64,000 nucleotides of DNA from VYFG01 sp965221795 (GTDB lineage Bacteria; Pseudomonadota; Gammaproteobacteria; Arenicellales; Poriferihabitantaceae): assembly GCA_965221795.1 (NCBI GenBank), contig OZ244914.1:310001-374000 (forward strand), in the 5' to 3' direction. Under the pieces are notes generated by a model, which saw nothing but the letters and a program-made list of their open reading frames with translations, was not told where the DNA came from and made no database searches. Shown here piece by piece: positions 28,449 to 36,788 of this stretch (its first letter is position 1; each line of letters starts with the position of its first letter). The position numbers were made by a program, and so were the translations under genes.

Positions 28449-30134
28449 GCTGCGGATTGCGGCCGTTTCTCGATTTGCTACACTGACACGGAGAACTGTG
28501 TCACGCCAGTATTTGCTGCGGATTGCGGCCGTTTCTCGATTTGCTACACTTCCAGCGGGTGCGATGGCGCCAGCCAAAGGGCTGCGGATTGCGGCCGTTT
28601 CTCGATTTGCTACACTTCCATCAAGGATATCGAGAGCATCCATACGCTGCGGATTGCGGCCGTTTCTCGATTTGCTACACTACGCTTACGAAGGATGCTC
28701 CGCGAAGCGGCGCTGCGGATTGCGGCCGTTTCTCGATTTGCTACACTCCCAAACAGTATCTGCCTTCTCAAGCCGAAGCTGCGGATTGCGGCCGTTTCTC
28801 GATTTGCTACACTACGCTTACGAAGGATGCTCCGCGAAGCGGCGCTGCGGATTGCGGCCGTTTCTCGATTTGCTACACTAGCTTGGCCCTTATTAGCCAG
28901 TGCCTGTAAGCTGCGGATTGCGGCCGTTTCTCGATTTGCTACACTTCCATACTAAGCGACTCCTAAAGAAGATAAGCTGCGGATTGCGGCCGTTTCTCGA
29001 TTTGCTACACTGAGAAGGGCCATCCATGGCGGCCATCTCGCGGCTGCGGATTGCGGCCGTTTCTCGATTTGCTACACTGAAGTAAAATCTCGACAAATCA
29101 TGAATTTGGCTGCGGATTGCGGCCGTTTCTCGATTTGCTACACTACCGCCGCCTAAGTACTCACGATTGGCAGAGCTGCGGATTGCGGCCGTTTCTCGAT
29201 TTGCTACACTTTTTGAGGTGATTAGCCCGAACACCGTAAAGCTGCGGATTGCGGCCGTTTCTCGATTTGCTACACTAGTAATATGTGGACGGATTGTCTC
29301 GCCCGGGCTGCGGATTGCGGCCGTTTCTCGATTTGCTACACTCGCAAGCGTTTGTTTAAGTCTCGCGCAGACGCTGCGGATTGCGGCCGTTTCTCGATTT
29401 GCTACACTCTCACGAAGCATGGGAATCCATCTCTCGAAGCTGCGGATTGCGGCCGTTTCTCGATTTGCTACACTAGCAGCCAAGGCGCCTTGCGTTTGCA
29501 TAGAGCTGCGGATTGCGGCCGTTTCTCGATTTGCTACACTCACCTCGTGTTGCTCCTGCTGCTGTTTCATGCTGCGGATTGCGGCCGTTTCTCGATTTGC
29601 TACACTACCAAAGAGTGTCCTGTGTCAAGAGAGACCGCTGCGGATTGCGGCCGTTTCTCGATTTGCTACACTCTCACGCAACATCGGAATCCAGCGCTCG
29701 AAGCTGCGGATTGCGGCCGTTTCTCGATTTGCTACACTCCGTCCTTAGTCGTGGCTAGACTCGCTCAGGCTGCGGATTGCGGCCGTTTCTCGATTTGCTA
29801 CACTACAGGTTAGTCAACAAAACGCTCGTTCTGCGCTGCGGATTGCGGCCGTTTCTCGATTTGCTACACTCCATCAGGCGACTCCAAGTGAGGATAAAGG
29901 GCTGCGGATTGCGGCCGTTTCTCGATTTGCTACACTTTGCTCTGTAACGTGGGGTGAAAGCGCAGAGCTGCGGATTGCGGCCGTTTCTCGATTTGCTACA
30001 CTTACCACCAAGGGCAGTGCCGATGCCGAGAAGCTGCGGATTGCGGCCGTTTCTCGATTTGCTACACTGGAATTCTGACTGATCGCCCACGCCTCATCGC
30101 TGCGGATTGCGGCCGTTTCTCGATTTGCTACACT
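28449..30134 (+). CRISPR. Type II-C CRISPR array, cas-proximal block: 26 repeats, 25 spacers
   Basis: Same 36-bp repeat as the first block with no variant copy, including the last one at 30099-30134. Spacers are 30 bp except 29 bp at 28617 and 31 bp at 29012. Spacers at 28682 and 28814 are identical with one other between them, a sign of internal unit duplication. The array ends 50 bp from the cas2 stop codon. After the last repeat a small hairpin (TGCCC/GGGCA, 30135-30152) might end array transcripts, but lacks a T-run. Confidence 0.99.
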
Positions 30135-30184
30135 TGCCCATGATGTAGGGCATTGAAAAAAAGCCGATTTTGCCCGCCCACTGG

Positions 30185-30520
30185 TCAAAAAAGTTCCAGT
30201 TGGGCGGGCGGGTTCGGCAATGTCTGTCGTTTTTTTCCGACATGGATCTCTATCCGACCGAACTGTTTGTCGGTGATTGTCAGGAATCGGACTTCCCCTG
30301 CGAAAGGTACCCGGTGACCCATCCTTGCAGTGTGAACCTTGGCGTTTTCAATAGATGCGCAGTGCCGTATGTAAACGGAATACTGCATCATCGTAAAACC
30401 GTCTTTTATTAGCTCTTTCCGAAATCTGGCATAGGCCTTACGGGCTGTTGGCGTGTCTGTGGGAAGGTCGAACATTGCAATTACCCACATCGAACGCCAA
30501 CCCCATGGGATTGCTTTCAC
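30185..30520 (-). CDS. cas2: CRISPR-associated endonuclease Cas2
   Basis: 111 residues, ferredoxin-like fold. The conserved first-strand aspartate is in 'MWVIAMFDLPTDTPTARKAY', followed by 'FRKELIKDGFTMMQYSVYIR', the type II Cas2 pattern. Cas2 is the scaffold of the Cas1-Cas2 spacer integrase. It lies 26 bp after cas1 on the same strand and is the last gene of the cas9-cas1-cas2 operon. Confidence 0.97.
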   Translation of the reverse strand: MKAIPWGWRSMWVIAMFDLPTDTPTARKAYARFRKELIKDGFTMMQYSVYIRHCASIENAKVHTARMGHRVPFAGEVRFLTITDKQFGRIEIHVGKKRQTLPNPPAQLELF

Positions 30521-30546
30521 CCTTTCTGCCTTCGTCAGAGGATATA

Positions 30547-31482
30547 TCAGCCTGCGTCTGTGATATCAGACTGCCCGGGTTCCACCGGCAGACCCTCGGG
30601 TAAGGAAAGCTTCTGTTCTCCGCCAGTCAGAACTTGGCAAAGGGAAACCGCACTGGTATGCAAGGCTAGCAGCAATGGTTCCTTACGGCCTCCAACAAGA
30701 ATGGTTTCGTTGAGTAATGCGAGGAGTTCAGCGCGATTTTTCCGTATCGATAGATCGGGTACTGGCTCGCCTTCATCCTCTGTCAACTGCCGGACACGCC
30801 AGTCAACGTATGGCCGATACGGCTCCAACAGATCGTCCGCCAGACAGAAAGGGTTGCTCCGGTGGCGGTGATGTACACCCAGAGATGGGATCAGTCCCAC
30901 TGCGACCACGGCCCGGGCGATTGCAGCACGAACAACAGCATAGCCGTAATTCAGTAGTGCATTCACGCCTCCAGCACTCCGGTCCCGACGGAAATCCTTG
31001 CCGAACAGGCGAGGCCAGTATCTCTGTGCAGCCTGTGCCTCAAGATTTTCCGGATCGCCAGAACGTACTCGGCGAGCCATGGCGGTGAGGCCTCCATGAC
31101 TATCGGTGAAATGCGACAGTACGGCAGCCTGCTGCCTGATCTTGGCTTGTACGATCTCCTGCCATGCACGTTTTGAGGTCGGCTTACTGGCACCGACCTG
31201 CGCACGATGCCGTTCCGTCTGAATATGATGCGCATCAAGAGGCAACATCATTCCGACGGGTAAATGGTCGTGGCCGGTGACCAGCACGGTTGCACCGGCC
31301 TCCAAAAGCGAAAGAAAGACAGACTGCGTGTAGGTCGCCTGGATGTCGTCGACAATCACTACACCCAAGTCTTCGATCGGGAGCGTCGCCTTTGGCAGGT
31401 CGAGCCGCTCGATCACAAGCTGTGAATTCGCAACGGAAAGGCGAGTTCCGGGAGTTGAGAATTCCACGGTCTTGCGGATCAT
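30547..31482 (-). CDS. cas1: CRISPR-associated integrase Cas1
   Basis: 311 residues of the type II Cas1 branch. Metal-ligand regions are visible: the glutamate in 'NLEAQAAQRYWPRLFG', the histidine in 'GLIPSLGVHHRHRSNPFCLA' and the acidic residue in 'DDLLEPYRPYVDW'. An early 'VIVDDIQATYTQSVFLSLLE' matches the N-terminal beta domain. It is 12 bp downstream of cas9, so the three cas genes form one operon. No cas4 or csn2 is present, consistent with subtype II-C. Confidence 0.97.
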   Translation of the reverse strand: MIRKTVEFSTPGTRLSVANSQLVIERLDLPKATLPIEDLGVVIVDDIQATYTQSVFLSLLEAGATVLVTGHDHLPVGMMLPLDAHHIQTERHRAQVGASKPTSKRAWQEIVQAKIRQQAAVLSHFTDSHGGLTAMARRVRSGDPENLEAQAAQRYWPRLFGKDFRRDRSAGGVNALLNYGYAVVRAAIARAVVAVGLIPSLGVHHRHRSNPFCLADDLLEPYRPYVDWRVRQLTEDEGEPVPDLSIRKNRAELLALLNETILVGGRKEPLLLALHTSAVSLCQVLTGGEQKLSLPEGLPVEPGQSDITDAG

Positions 31483-31494
31483 GATGGTATGGTT

Positions 31495-34400
31495 TCAGTC
31501 GTTTGCCGGACGGACCCGGCCAGCTGGGTCGACGGAAACCTTCCTTCCGCCGCCTTTGACGATTGCAGTTGCTTTAGGACGAAACTCGGAAGTTCCGGTC
31601 GCATCATCATGATCAACCATAACAACTTGGCCCGATGTCCAGACACCTTTGACAATTCGAATTTTCTCTTCACCATTCTTGGCAAATTGCAACGAATCAC
31701 CGGGAGATAACGACATGACAAATTTCGCACCATCTCCACGGTCACGGCAAACTACCGGTTGCCGTCGTCCAATACGTCGGGAGGCTTCCAGCAAGCTCAC
31801 CACCTCATAATCGACGGTGTTATCCGGCAAACTATAGATGGCGATATGGTGGTTGTTGCCCAAGTCGGCATGACCCGTAGAAACGGATGCCATCAGATCC
31901 ATTTGCCGTTTAATACGCAGGCGAACCTTCCGGATTTCCGGACCCTTTCGACCTCGCTTCGGATAGGGTGGGAAAGCCTTCTTCGGCTCTCCACCGTGCT
32001 GGTCAACCCAGCCTTTGATGATATCCCGTACCTTTTGGTCGGGCCACAGGTCCCTGTTCTTTTCCTGCAGGGTGTCCTTGCTCAGCTCCTCGACATTCTT
32101 GCGTGTTACGAAATATCGGTAAGTTGGCCGGCCCTTGGAAGCATCGTCCTCACCTGTATTGCCGTAAACTGTCTCTTTATGCAGGGGGCCGGAAACCTTT
32201 TTTCGTACGCGATGGGATACAACAATGGTCATGACTTCCTTTTCGGCATCGCGTCGAATCGTCCCCCACGGTAGTTCAAGGCGTGGGGCTATGGAGTGGA
32301 AGTTATCCTCGTCCTGCCAGTAGCGTGAGAGTTGCTGGGTCATCCTAGGGTGACAGCACGCGACCGTCAGGGCATCAATTGCGTGGTGCCGGTGGTCAGC
32401 ACGGTTTTTTTCACCATTATCAGCCAGTATGTTGCTGAGTCCCCATAACCGGCGGAGATGTGCGGTGACCCGTCCCGAAACAGCATGAACCTTGACAGAG
32501 GACTCTGGACCAACGTCTGGCCAAAGTTTCTTCAGATAGGTAACAGCCTCACGGGCCGCATAGCCTGTGTCGTTCAACTGTCGAGCGGCAAAATCTTCCG
32601 GAATGGACATCGCCAGGAATCTCCTGATCTTGCCATGGGACATACCAATCCCCCCACTTTTCGGTGCCTTCATTCCATAGAGTCTGGTAACCAGAGCCTC
32701 CCATCCTGCGGAATCGTCGCGAAAGAATTCATATGGAATCCGATTGCTCTTTTGGAGGTTCACATCCTTGCGGCATAGAGTCTTGTTCTTGAAACTATCA
32801 TCAAGGGAGCGCGAGCGCGGCCAGATATGCTCCACTTCGAATTTTCCGGATTTGAACAAATCATCAAATGAAATGGAATCTCCTGTGTACGGACAGAAAT
32901 ATCGACTCTCTTCCCACAGCATCCACTTCTCAACATCTGCCCGAGAAGGCGTAGGAATACCTTTTTCCTGAAGCTTCTCGCGTGCTGCCTTCCGGCGACG
33001 TTCCTGCCGCTTGATTCCAGCTGCCCTTTCCTCACGTTGACGTTTCGAATTACCCACATCACGCGCCATCTCGACGCGAATCAGGTCTGGCTTTCCGAAC
33101 ATGTCGATCAGATTGTTAACTACCTTCCGCAGTTCATTGCGAGTGCGTGCTACCGTAGGGTTCCGCAGCTTCTTGACATGCTCACACTCTTCCCGGTCTG
33201 CGGGACTGGGAAGGCGATCAAACACCTCGCCGGTAGGTTGCTCACGACCCGGGAAAGTGTCGGTTCGCCATGGTTCCCAGGCGGGACCGTTGATGATTTC
33301 ACCAAATCGGACGCCAGCTTCAAGATGCGGCAGCATCGCCTGCAGCGCATCAATGGAATAGGGCTCCCACCCGGGTGAGAATTTCAGGATCTCGATTGCA
33401 GATGCCTGATCATCGGATAGATCAAATTCCGCGGCCAAACGGCGTACGGTTTCCGACCTGCGGGACTGACGCTCGGATGCAGGGAGAATAGTCACGCGCT
33501 GGCCGCCGACTTCATCGTAGTCCGCCTGCCTGATCCTGTCCGGCAGTGCATCCCTGATTTCCTGTTTGCATGGATGATCTTGCCAAGCATCCCCGAAGAT
33601 TCCCGCCAGCTTTGATTCAATAGCATTGCCGAGCAGATTTCTCTCGCCGCCCTCTTCCAGATTGAATTTCAGTGCTCTCTCCTCACCAGCTTGACCACGC
33701 GCCCTGTATAGAGGTGCAAGCGCTCTCTGAACGCCTTTCCACGTCATTGATGCTTGGGTTTGAAGTCTTGCAAGTATGGCCGCTCTCTCTTCTTCATCCA
33801 GATGCCGCTGGTTTCTGCCGGTGATCGAGAGATTGTTGAGCTTTTCCAGCATACGCCTTTGCTGTGACAGCCAGGACCCCTTCGGGCAGAGACGCGCATC
33901 GGGGACAAATGGACATGTGCCAAGGGTGTTCAATCGCCAGAAAACGGGGCGCTGGAAGAAGATCGCATCCCGGATGGAAGAGCAGAATGATTCCGGCAGA
34001 AGCGGTGACCAAACGGAATCGAATTCATGCGCGACGATGTAACGTGTGGCATGTTCGCCTCTCTTGCGTTCATGCGAACCACGCCCGGCCAGCCAGGCAC
34101 CAAGGGTCTTTTCTTCACGCTTGATTTCCTTGATTGTTTTTTCGCGTGCAGAAGAGGCCTTCTTATCGTCATCACCGTCATCAGAGGACTCGGCTCCATC
34201 CACAATCTCGTCGAGATCACGACCCTTGAAATGTCGACGCTGTGCTAGATGGTAGATGGCCCGGCCAATTTCATGCGGAGACAGGGGATACCCCTCAAAT
34301 CCTCGCCTCCGCAGATCATAGGGATCCCACTTCATCACTTCGTTCCATTCCGTGGACCCTCGTTGCGGAAGGAATCCGGCCTGGAACAGTTGTTCACCGA

Positions 34401-34617
34401 GAATACGGCGACGCTCCCGGCGGCGGCGCAATTGACGTCGCCGCAGGCGTGCCTGCCGTCGTTCCTGATTTAATGGAACACCCCTAGGGTCCCGGGCTTC
34501 GGGAAAAATGCGGACACCAAGGCGATGGATTTTTCCTGTAGCTCTCTTCGGGTCGTGTTCTATTACGGCAAATCCGATTGATGTCGTTCCGATATCGAAT
34601 CCGAAAGTCAGTGGCAT
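31495..34617 (-). CDS. cas9: Type II-C Cas9 endonuclease
   Basis: 1040 residues from the ATG at 34617; the frame is open upstream but only from there does the protein begin 'MPLTFGFDIGTTSIGFAV'. Domains in order: RuvC-I with Asp8; arginine-rich bridge helix near residues 55-75 ('RRQARLRRRQLRRRRERRR'); recognition lobe; RuvC-II with Glu516 in 'IRVEMARDVGNSKRQ'; HNH with His597 in 'FEVEHIWPRSRSLDDSFKNK'; RuvC-III with 'HHAIDAL' (Asp748); then the PAM-interacting end. All nuclease residues are present, although the residue before the HNH histidine is Glu, where Asp is usual. Size and the absence of csn2/cas4 fit II-C. The PAM is unknown. Confidence 0.97.
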   Translation of the reverse strand: MPLTFGFDIGTTSIGFAVIEHDPKRATGKIHRLGVRIFPEARDPRGVPLNQERRQARLRRRQLRRRRERRRILGEQLFQAGFLPQRGSTEWNEVMKWDPYDLRRRGFEGYPLSPHEIGRAIYHLAQRRHFKGRDLDEIVDGAESSDDGDDDKKASSAREKTIKEIKREEKTLGAWLAGRGSHERKRGEHATRYIVAHEFDSVWSPLLPESFCSSIRDAIFFQRPVFWRLNTLGTCPFVPDARLCPKGSWLSQQRRMLEKLNNLSITGRNQRHLDEEERAAILARLQTQASMTWKGVQRALAPLYRARGQAGEERALKFNLEEGGERNLLGNAIESKLAGIFGDAWQDHPCKQEIRDALPDRIRQADYDEVGGQRVTILPASERQSRRSETVRRLAAEFDLSDDQASAIEILKFSPGWEPYSIDALQAMLPHLEAGVRFGEIINGPAWEPWRTDTFPGREQPTGEVFDRLPSPADREECEHVKKLRNPTVARTRNELRKVVNNLIDMFGKPDLIRVEMARDVGNSKRQREERAAGIKRQERRRKAAREKLQEKGIPTPSRADVEKWMLWEESRYFCPYTGDSISFDDLFKSGKFEVEHIWPRSRSLDDSFKNKTLCRKDVNLQKSNRIPYEFFRDDSAGWEALVTRLYGMKAPKSGGIGMSHGKIRRFLAMSIPEDFAARQLNDTGYAAREAVTYLKKLWPDVGPESSVKVHAVSGRVTAHLRRLWGLSNILADNGEKNRADHRHHAIDALTVACCHPRMTQQLSRYWQDEDNFHSIAPRLELPWGTIRRDAEKEVMTIVVSHRVRKKVSGPLHKETVYGNTGEDDASKGRPTYRYFVTRKNVEELSKDTLQEKNRDLWPDQKVRDIIKGWVDQHGGEPKKAFPPYPKRGRKGPEIRKVRLRIKRQMDLMASVSTGHADLGNNHHIAIYSLPDNTVDYEVVSLLEASRRIGRRQPVVCRDRGDGAKFVMSLSPGDSLQFAKNGEEKIRIVKGVWTSGQVVMVDHDDATGTSEFRPKATAIVKGGGRKVSVDPAGRVRPAND

Positions 34618-34637
34618 GCGTGATCTTCTGTTTCTTG

Positions 34638-34665
34638 TTGCTTTATACGAATCATATGCTAATAT
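34638..34665 (+). promoter_or_regulatory. Predicted tracrRNA promoter
   Basis: Extended -10 TGCTAATAT at 34657-34665 (hexamer TAATAT at 34660) with TTGCTT at 34638-34643 as -35, spacing 16. The extended -10 starts with the same TGCTA as the CRISPR repeat end (TGCTACACT). Predicted start is near 34671, just before the anti-repeat. It lies in the short leader of cas9, facing away from it. Confidence 0.6.
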
Positions 34666-34670
34666 CGTTT

Positions 34671-34797
34671 CCATAGCAAATCGAGAAGCGGTCGATTTCC
34701 TTTTCGCAAGCAAATTGACCCTTTGTGCGGGCTCGGTGTCCCAAGGTCATCCACCGGTTTTCTAAAGCCGCCGTTTCCATTCGGAGGCTTTATTGCT
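34671..34797 (+). ncRNA. Predicted tracrRNA
   Basis: The stretch 34674-34700 matches the reverse complement of the CRISPR repeat: 14 perfect bases (TAGCAAATCGAGAA), then further matches with 5 mismatches, two of which could be G-U pairs. A second short pairing segment, CGCAAGC at 34705-34711, can pair with the repeat's GCTGCG with one bulge, so the duplex has an internal bulge as in Neisseria. Downstream are a hairpin (GACC...GGTC, about 34717-34748) and a terminator-like hairpin. Position beside cas9 and a good promoter support the call. Strand and extent are predictions. Confidence 0.78.
34764..34797 (+). terminator. Predicted tracrRNA terminator
   Basis: Stem AAAGCCGCCG (34764-34773) pairs with CGGAGGCTTT (34782-34791) with one mismatch around an 8-base loop, followed by ATTGCTT. 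The U-rich tail is weak, but the hairpin sits where tracrRNA tails normally end. Confidence 0.6.
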
Positions 34798-34978
34798 TGT
34801 GTGCTGGAAATCAGTTTGCAAGCTGAATGGTTACTGATTGGCAAGCGGTGTGTACACCACAGGACTTCGGCTGGCGTCTGGTGTAAGAATGCCAGAGTGA
34901 CCGCGCATCGGTTTCCGGGGCCGGATTACCCAGCGATGGCTTCGGACGCAGTCTTGAGATAGCCGGGGGCAGGCCGGA
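34798..34978. other. Spacer between tracrRNA and helicase remnant
   Basis: About 180 bp with no gene or clear repeat. The right part near 34970 already has the higher G+C of the helicase remnant. Confidence 0.4.
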
Positions 34979-35464
34979 TTACCCTGCCATTTTCCTGTGG
35001 CCGGTCCGGCGTCCCCGGCACCGAGGATAGTTCACGCACCCAAGAAACGGGCCGTACTTGCCTGTCCGCTCGACCAGCCAGCCGTCGGGGCATGCCGGGC
35101 AGGACCGAAAGGTCGCCCCGCAGGCGCATTTGCTGGTGTCCGACACGGCTTCGTTTCGGAGCGGCAGTCCGGCACCGCAGGCCGCGCACACGGGCAGGCT
35201 CGCGCCGCAATGATGCCTATGCTCGCAGGCATACCGGAATCTGCCGTCCGGCACCAGATGCCCTTCACATCTTGGACAGCGATACCGGCGACGCCTGTTC
35301 TGCCCCGTTTTCATCATGTCTGTCATTTCCGCTACCTCATACTCCCCGTCCTCCAGCAGTTCGTTCACGAAGTCCGACGGCTGATCCGGCCTGGCGATGA
35401 TCGTGACCGACCTGCGCACCCGGATGTTCGACCCTGGAAGAAGGCGTAACAAGACGACATTCAC
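34979..35464 (-). pseudogene. C-terminal remnant of a UvrD-like helicase with zinc ribbons
   Basis: 161 codons reading 'RRSVTIIARPDQPSDFVNEL', the last helicase-core strand and tail of UvrD/Rep-family enzymes, followed by zinc-ribbon motifs (CPRCEGHLVPDGRF, CAACGAGLPL, CGATFRSCPAC) and a topoisomerase-type C4 zinc finger 'RTGKYGPFLGCVNYPRC'. The ATPase core that should precede it is missing: the sequence upstream (35465-35731) is unrelated. It is best read as the 3' end of a gene cut by the rearrangement that brought in the CRISPR locus, although a small stand-alone zinc-ribbon protein is possible. Confidence 0.65.
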
Positions 35465-35731
35465 TTTCTTTGCTTCCGCTCAATAAACTACAACAAAGTT
35501 GTCAGCTTCCAGAAACCCGAATGGAGATAAAGGGTAGCGATGCGGGACAAGGATGAGGGCCGCAGCAGGTTGGTTGGCGAGAAATAAATACCTGGAGCCC
35601 GACATCCGGTTGAAGTCGCCACTACGACGGGGCTGCATCCATTGGGAAGAATCGAATAAAATTCCACCTCCGCTGGTCGACGGAACACCGTACCAGTGTA
35701 CTTTCCAAGAGACCACAATTCTTTTCCGACA
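35465..35731. other. Intergenic region upstream of the serine cluster
   Basis: 267 bp with no recognised gene. It must contain the promoter of the serA-like gene. No strong -35/-10 pair stood out. Confidence 0.4.
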
Positions 35732-36694
35732 ATGAACATTCTGATCGCCGATAAATTCCCGGACTCACACCGGACTGAACTGGAAAATCTGGGACATCGC
35801 ATTCGTCTCGACCCTGCCCTGACAGAAGATACCCTCGCATCAGCCATTGGGGATCATGATGTTTTGATCGTACGCAGCACCCGTGTGAATGCCACCACGC
35901 TGGATGCCGGCAACCATCTGAAACTCGTCATTCGTGCGGGGGCCGGTACCAATACCATTGACTGTGATCATGCAGCGAGCCGCAACATCCGAGTCTGCAA
36001 TGTGCCCGGCGCGAATGCCCTGGCCGTGGCCGAACTCGTATTCGGATTGATCATTTGCATCAATCGCCTTCTGCCTGACAATGTGGCTGACCTCCGAAAC
36101 GGAGTCTGGAACAAGAAGAAATACAGCCAATCAGTTGGGTTGCATGGACAAAGTCTGGGGTTGCTCGGAATGGGTTCCATCGGCCTGGCCGTGGCCGAAC
36201 GTGCCCATGCCTTTGGCATCCAGGTCCTTGCGGTTCACAAGCAAGAACGTCACGAATCGACCCAAAAACGAATGGCTGCAGCCGAGGTGATTGAAGTCGA
36301 CGATCAGGGCTCGCTGCTGACCCAATCGGATATCGTCTCCCTACACCTCCCGGCAACCGAGAATACCCGGGGCATGGTCAACGGAGACTTCCTGGCCAAC
36401 ATGAAACCGGGGGCTATCCTGATCAATACGTCCCGCGGAGAGCTGGTCGACGAAACCGCCTTGCTGAGTGCTCTGGAAAACCGCGGCCTCCGGGCTGGGC
36501 TGGATGTCTACCAGAACGAGCCAACCGGTGCCGAAGGAACTTTCCAATCGGCACTTGCCCAGCATCCATCTGTGTATGGCACACACCATATTGGGGCCTC
36601 CACCCGTCAGGCCCAGACCGCCGTAGCCGACGGTGTGATCCACATTATCCGGGCATTTGGAGAAGGCCGTATTCTCAACTGTGTCAATCAGTGA
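35732..36694 (+). CDS. NAD-dependent 2-hydroxyacid dehydrogenase, SerA-like
   Basis: 320 residues from the ATG at 35732. The nucleotide-binding domain shows 'GQSLGLLGMGSIGLAVAERA' (GxGxxG), the catalytic arginine and glutamate regions 'LINTSRGELVDETALLSALE' and 'GLDVYQNEP', and a histidine in 'THHIGAST'. It is probably D-3-phosphoglycerate dehydrogenase, first step of serine synthesis, because serC follows directly. It lacks the C-terminal ACT regulatory domain of long SerA enzymes, so feedback by serine through ACT is not expected. Confidence 0.88.
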   Translation: MNILIADKFPDSHRTELENLGHRIRLDPALTEDTLASAIGDHDVLIVRSTRVNATTLDAGNHLKLVIRAGAGTNTIDCDHAASRNIRVCNVPGANALAVAELVFGLIICINRLLPDNVADLRNGVWNKKKYSQSVGLHGQSLGLLGMGSIGLAVAERAHAFGIQVLAVHKQERHESTQKRMAAAEVIEVDDQGSLLTQSDIVSLHLPATENTRGMVNGDFLANMKPGAILINTSRGELVDETALLSALENRGLRAGLDVYQNEPTGAEGTFQSALAQHPSVYGTHHIGASTRQAQTAVADGVIHIIRAFGEGRILNCVNQ

Positions 36695-36788
36695 ATACTG
36701 AGCGTACATTCCGGCTATGGTCCACTCACTGCTTCCGAGGCCCGACGAACCCGTACCCGACCCACAATTACCCTATCCGAAGATCCAT

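Noticed and set aside
22205..30134. Long reading frames through the CRISPR arrays on both strands, up to about 270 codons of repeating sequence
   Set aside because: The repeat plus spacer length is 66 bp, a multiple of three, and the repeat has no stop in most frames. The 'protein' is only the repeat translated again and again.
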